Source: a bacterium (lineage in GTDB: Bacteria > Bacteroidota > Bacteroidia > Bacteroidales > UBA932). From it: a stretch of 6,992 nt of DNA. Below the pieces are notes generated by a model. The model did not search any database. It saw nothing but the letters and a program-made list of their open reading frames with translations, and was not told where the DNA came from. Shown here piece after piece: positions 6,439 to 6,992 of this stretch. A program made the position numbers and the translations under genes. Positions within the stretch are counted from its first letter, which is position 1. Each line of letters begins with the position of its first letter. The stretch covers positions 1-6,992 of the forward strand of contig SFUD01000033.1 in assembly GCA_004561775.1 (NCBI GenBank). Reading direction: 5' to 3'.

Positions 6439-6458
6439 CATCTATCTATGCAAAATTA
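6431..6458. repeat. Inverted repeat joining two divergent -7 boxes
   Basis: TTTTGCAT (6434-6441) and ATGCAAAA (6448-6455) are perfect 8-bp arms around the 6-nt spacer CTATCT. Allowing one T/T mismatch, the symmetry extends through TA at 6431-6432 and 6457-6458, so both outward -7 boxes lie within the repeat. Confidence 0.75.
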
Positions 6459-6482
6459 AAATATTTATCCCTTTATGGCAAC
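6451..6482 (-). promoter_or_regulatory. Candidate Bacteroidetes promoter for the nuclease gene
   Basis: On the minus strand, 6458-6451 reads TAATTTTG, an exact -7 box. Twenty nucleotides upstream, 6482-6479 reads GTTG, three of four for the -33 element and inside the start of the phosphodiesterase gene. Transcription would begin near 6446, about 30 nt before the ATG at 6416. Confidence 0.5.
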
Positions 6483-6992
6483 AAAATTTAAAAATATAAT
6501 AGGCTTAACTCTCTGCCTCATTACATTTGCAATTACAATCAACTCCTGCTGCGGAGAGGGTCAGCAAAAGAGAAATCTTACAATAGTGGTCTCGCTGGAT
6601 GCCTTCAGATGGGACTATCCAACCATATACAATACTCCTTGGCTGGACAGCATTGCAGCAAACGGAGTGGCGGCAACAATGGTTCCCTCCTACCCCTCCT
6701 CCACCATCCCCAACCACTTTACCCTTGCAACAGGGCTTGTACCAGACCACCACGGCATAGTAAACAGCCAGTTCTGGGCGCCTGAGAAGGGAGAACTCTT
6801 CTCTATGGGAGATAGCGCAACCCGCTACAATCCCTACTACTTTGGCGGCGAGCCAATATGGGTAACAGCAAAGAAGCAGGGCGTAAAGAGCGCAAGCATC
6901 TACTGGGTAGGCTCGGATGTGGCCATTCAGGGTCTTTATCCCGATTACTACCTCCGCTGGGACAACGAGCCCCGTCTCACCTATCCGCAGAG
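6475..6992 (+). CDS. Ectonucleotide pyrophosphatase/phosphodiesterase family protein, N-terminal part (cut by window edge)
   Basis: The frame from ATG 6475 stays open for 172 codons to the window end. It begins with Lys residues, a hydrophobic stretch (about 8-22) and INSC at 22-25, a lipobox-like site, so it is probably an exported protein lipidated at C25. From about residue 35 it matches the type I phosphodiesterase/nucleotide pyrophosphatase family (PF01663): VVSLDAFR with the metal-binding D42, then PSYPSSTIPNHFTLATGL (71-88) with T77 as the predicted nucleophile, PDHHGIVN (90-97), and EPIWVTAKKQGVKSA further on. The family hydrolyses phosphodiester or pyrophosphate bonds in nucleotides and related compounds, using two metals (usually zinc). 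The remaining metal ligands lie beyond the window, so substrate cannot be judged. It is divergent from the nuclease gene across a 58-nt gap with a symmetric promoter. Confidence 0.9.
   Translation, partial: MATKFKNIIGLTLCLITFAITINSCCGEGQQKRNLTIVVSLDAFRWDYPTIYNTPWLDSIAANGVAATMVPSYPSSTIPNHFTLATGLVPDHHGIVNSQFWAPEKGELFSMGDSATRYNPYYFGGEPIWVTAKKQGVKSASIYWVGSDVAIQGLYPDYYLRWDNEPRLTYPQ

Noticed and set aside
6505..6753. Minus-strand frame at the right end
   Set aside because: The plus strand here encodes clear phosphodiesterase motifs (D42, T77), so this frame is a shadow.

Overview
The window looks like ordinary chromosome from a low-to-mid GC, anaerobic Bacteroidetes, most likely Bacteroidales. The grounds are protein character (a rubredoxin-less A-type flavodiiron protein, a long PurF-like protein with a shape I recall from Bacteroides, a CTP synthase with Bacteroides-like wording) and four exact copies of the Bacteroidetes -7 promoter box TAnnTTTG in short intergenic gaps. 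Most starts lack a Shine-Dalgarno sequence. Codons lean to ATA (Ile), AGA/AGG (Arg) and GAG (Glu), so every coding strand is purine-rich. The species cannot be named from this.

Layout. Left arm (minus strand): the N-terminus of a probable Na+/phosphate cotransporter, cut by the window edge (1-152), lies 19 nt downstream of a complete flavodiiron O2/NO reductase gene (172-1323). A 127-nt divergent gap (1324-1450) carries promoter boxes for both directions. Centre (plus strand): an FmdE-family protein with an unusual cysteine hexad insertion (1451-2146), a long divergent PurF-like glutamine amidotransferase/phosphoribosyltransferase (2201-4006) and pyrG, CTP synthase (4040-5635). They run head to tail with gaps of 54 and 33 nt and are probably one transcription unit. 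The first gap holds an imperfect 23-30 nt inverted repeat. Right arm: a RecB-like PD-(D/E)XK nuclease gene on the minus strand (5616-6416) overlaps the end of pyrG by 20 nt, tail to tail. A 58-nt divergent gap separates it from the 5' part of an exported or lipoprotein ectonucleotide pyrophosphatase/phosphodiesterase (6475 to the edge). In that gap the two opposing -7 boxes form one inverted repeat.

How the genes fit together. PurF-like and PyrG both move glutamine amide nitrogen onto nucleotide precursors or nucleotides, so the central block is nucleotide biosynthesis with an FmdE protein of unknown role in front. The flavodiiron protein fits oxygen or NO detoxification in an anaerobe. The phosphodiesterase and the Na+/Pi transporter could both serve phosphate scavenging, but they are in separate units and no link is shown. 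I found no mobile element, CRISPR array, tRNA or rRNA. The most unusual features are the cysteine hexad repeat in the FmdE protein, the symmetric divergent promoter, and the atypical PurF-like enzyme.
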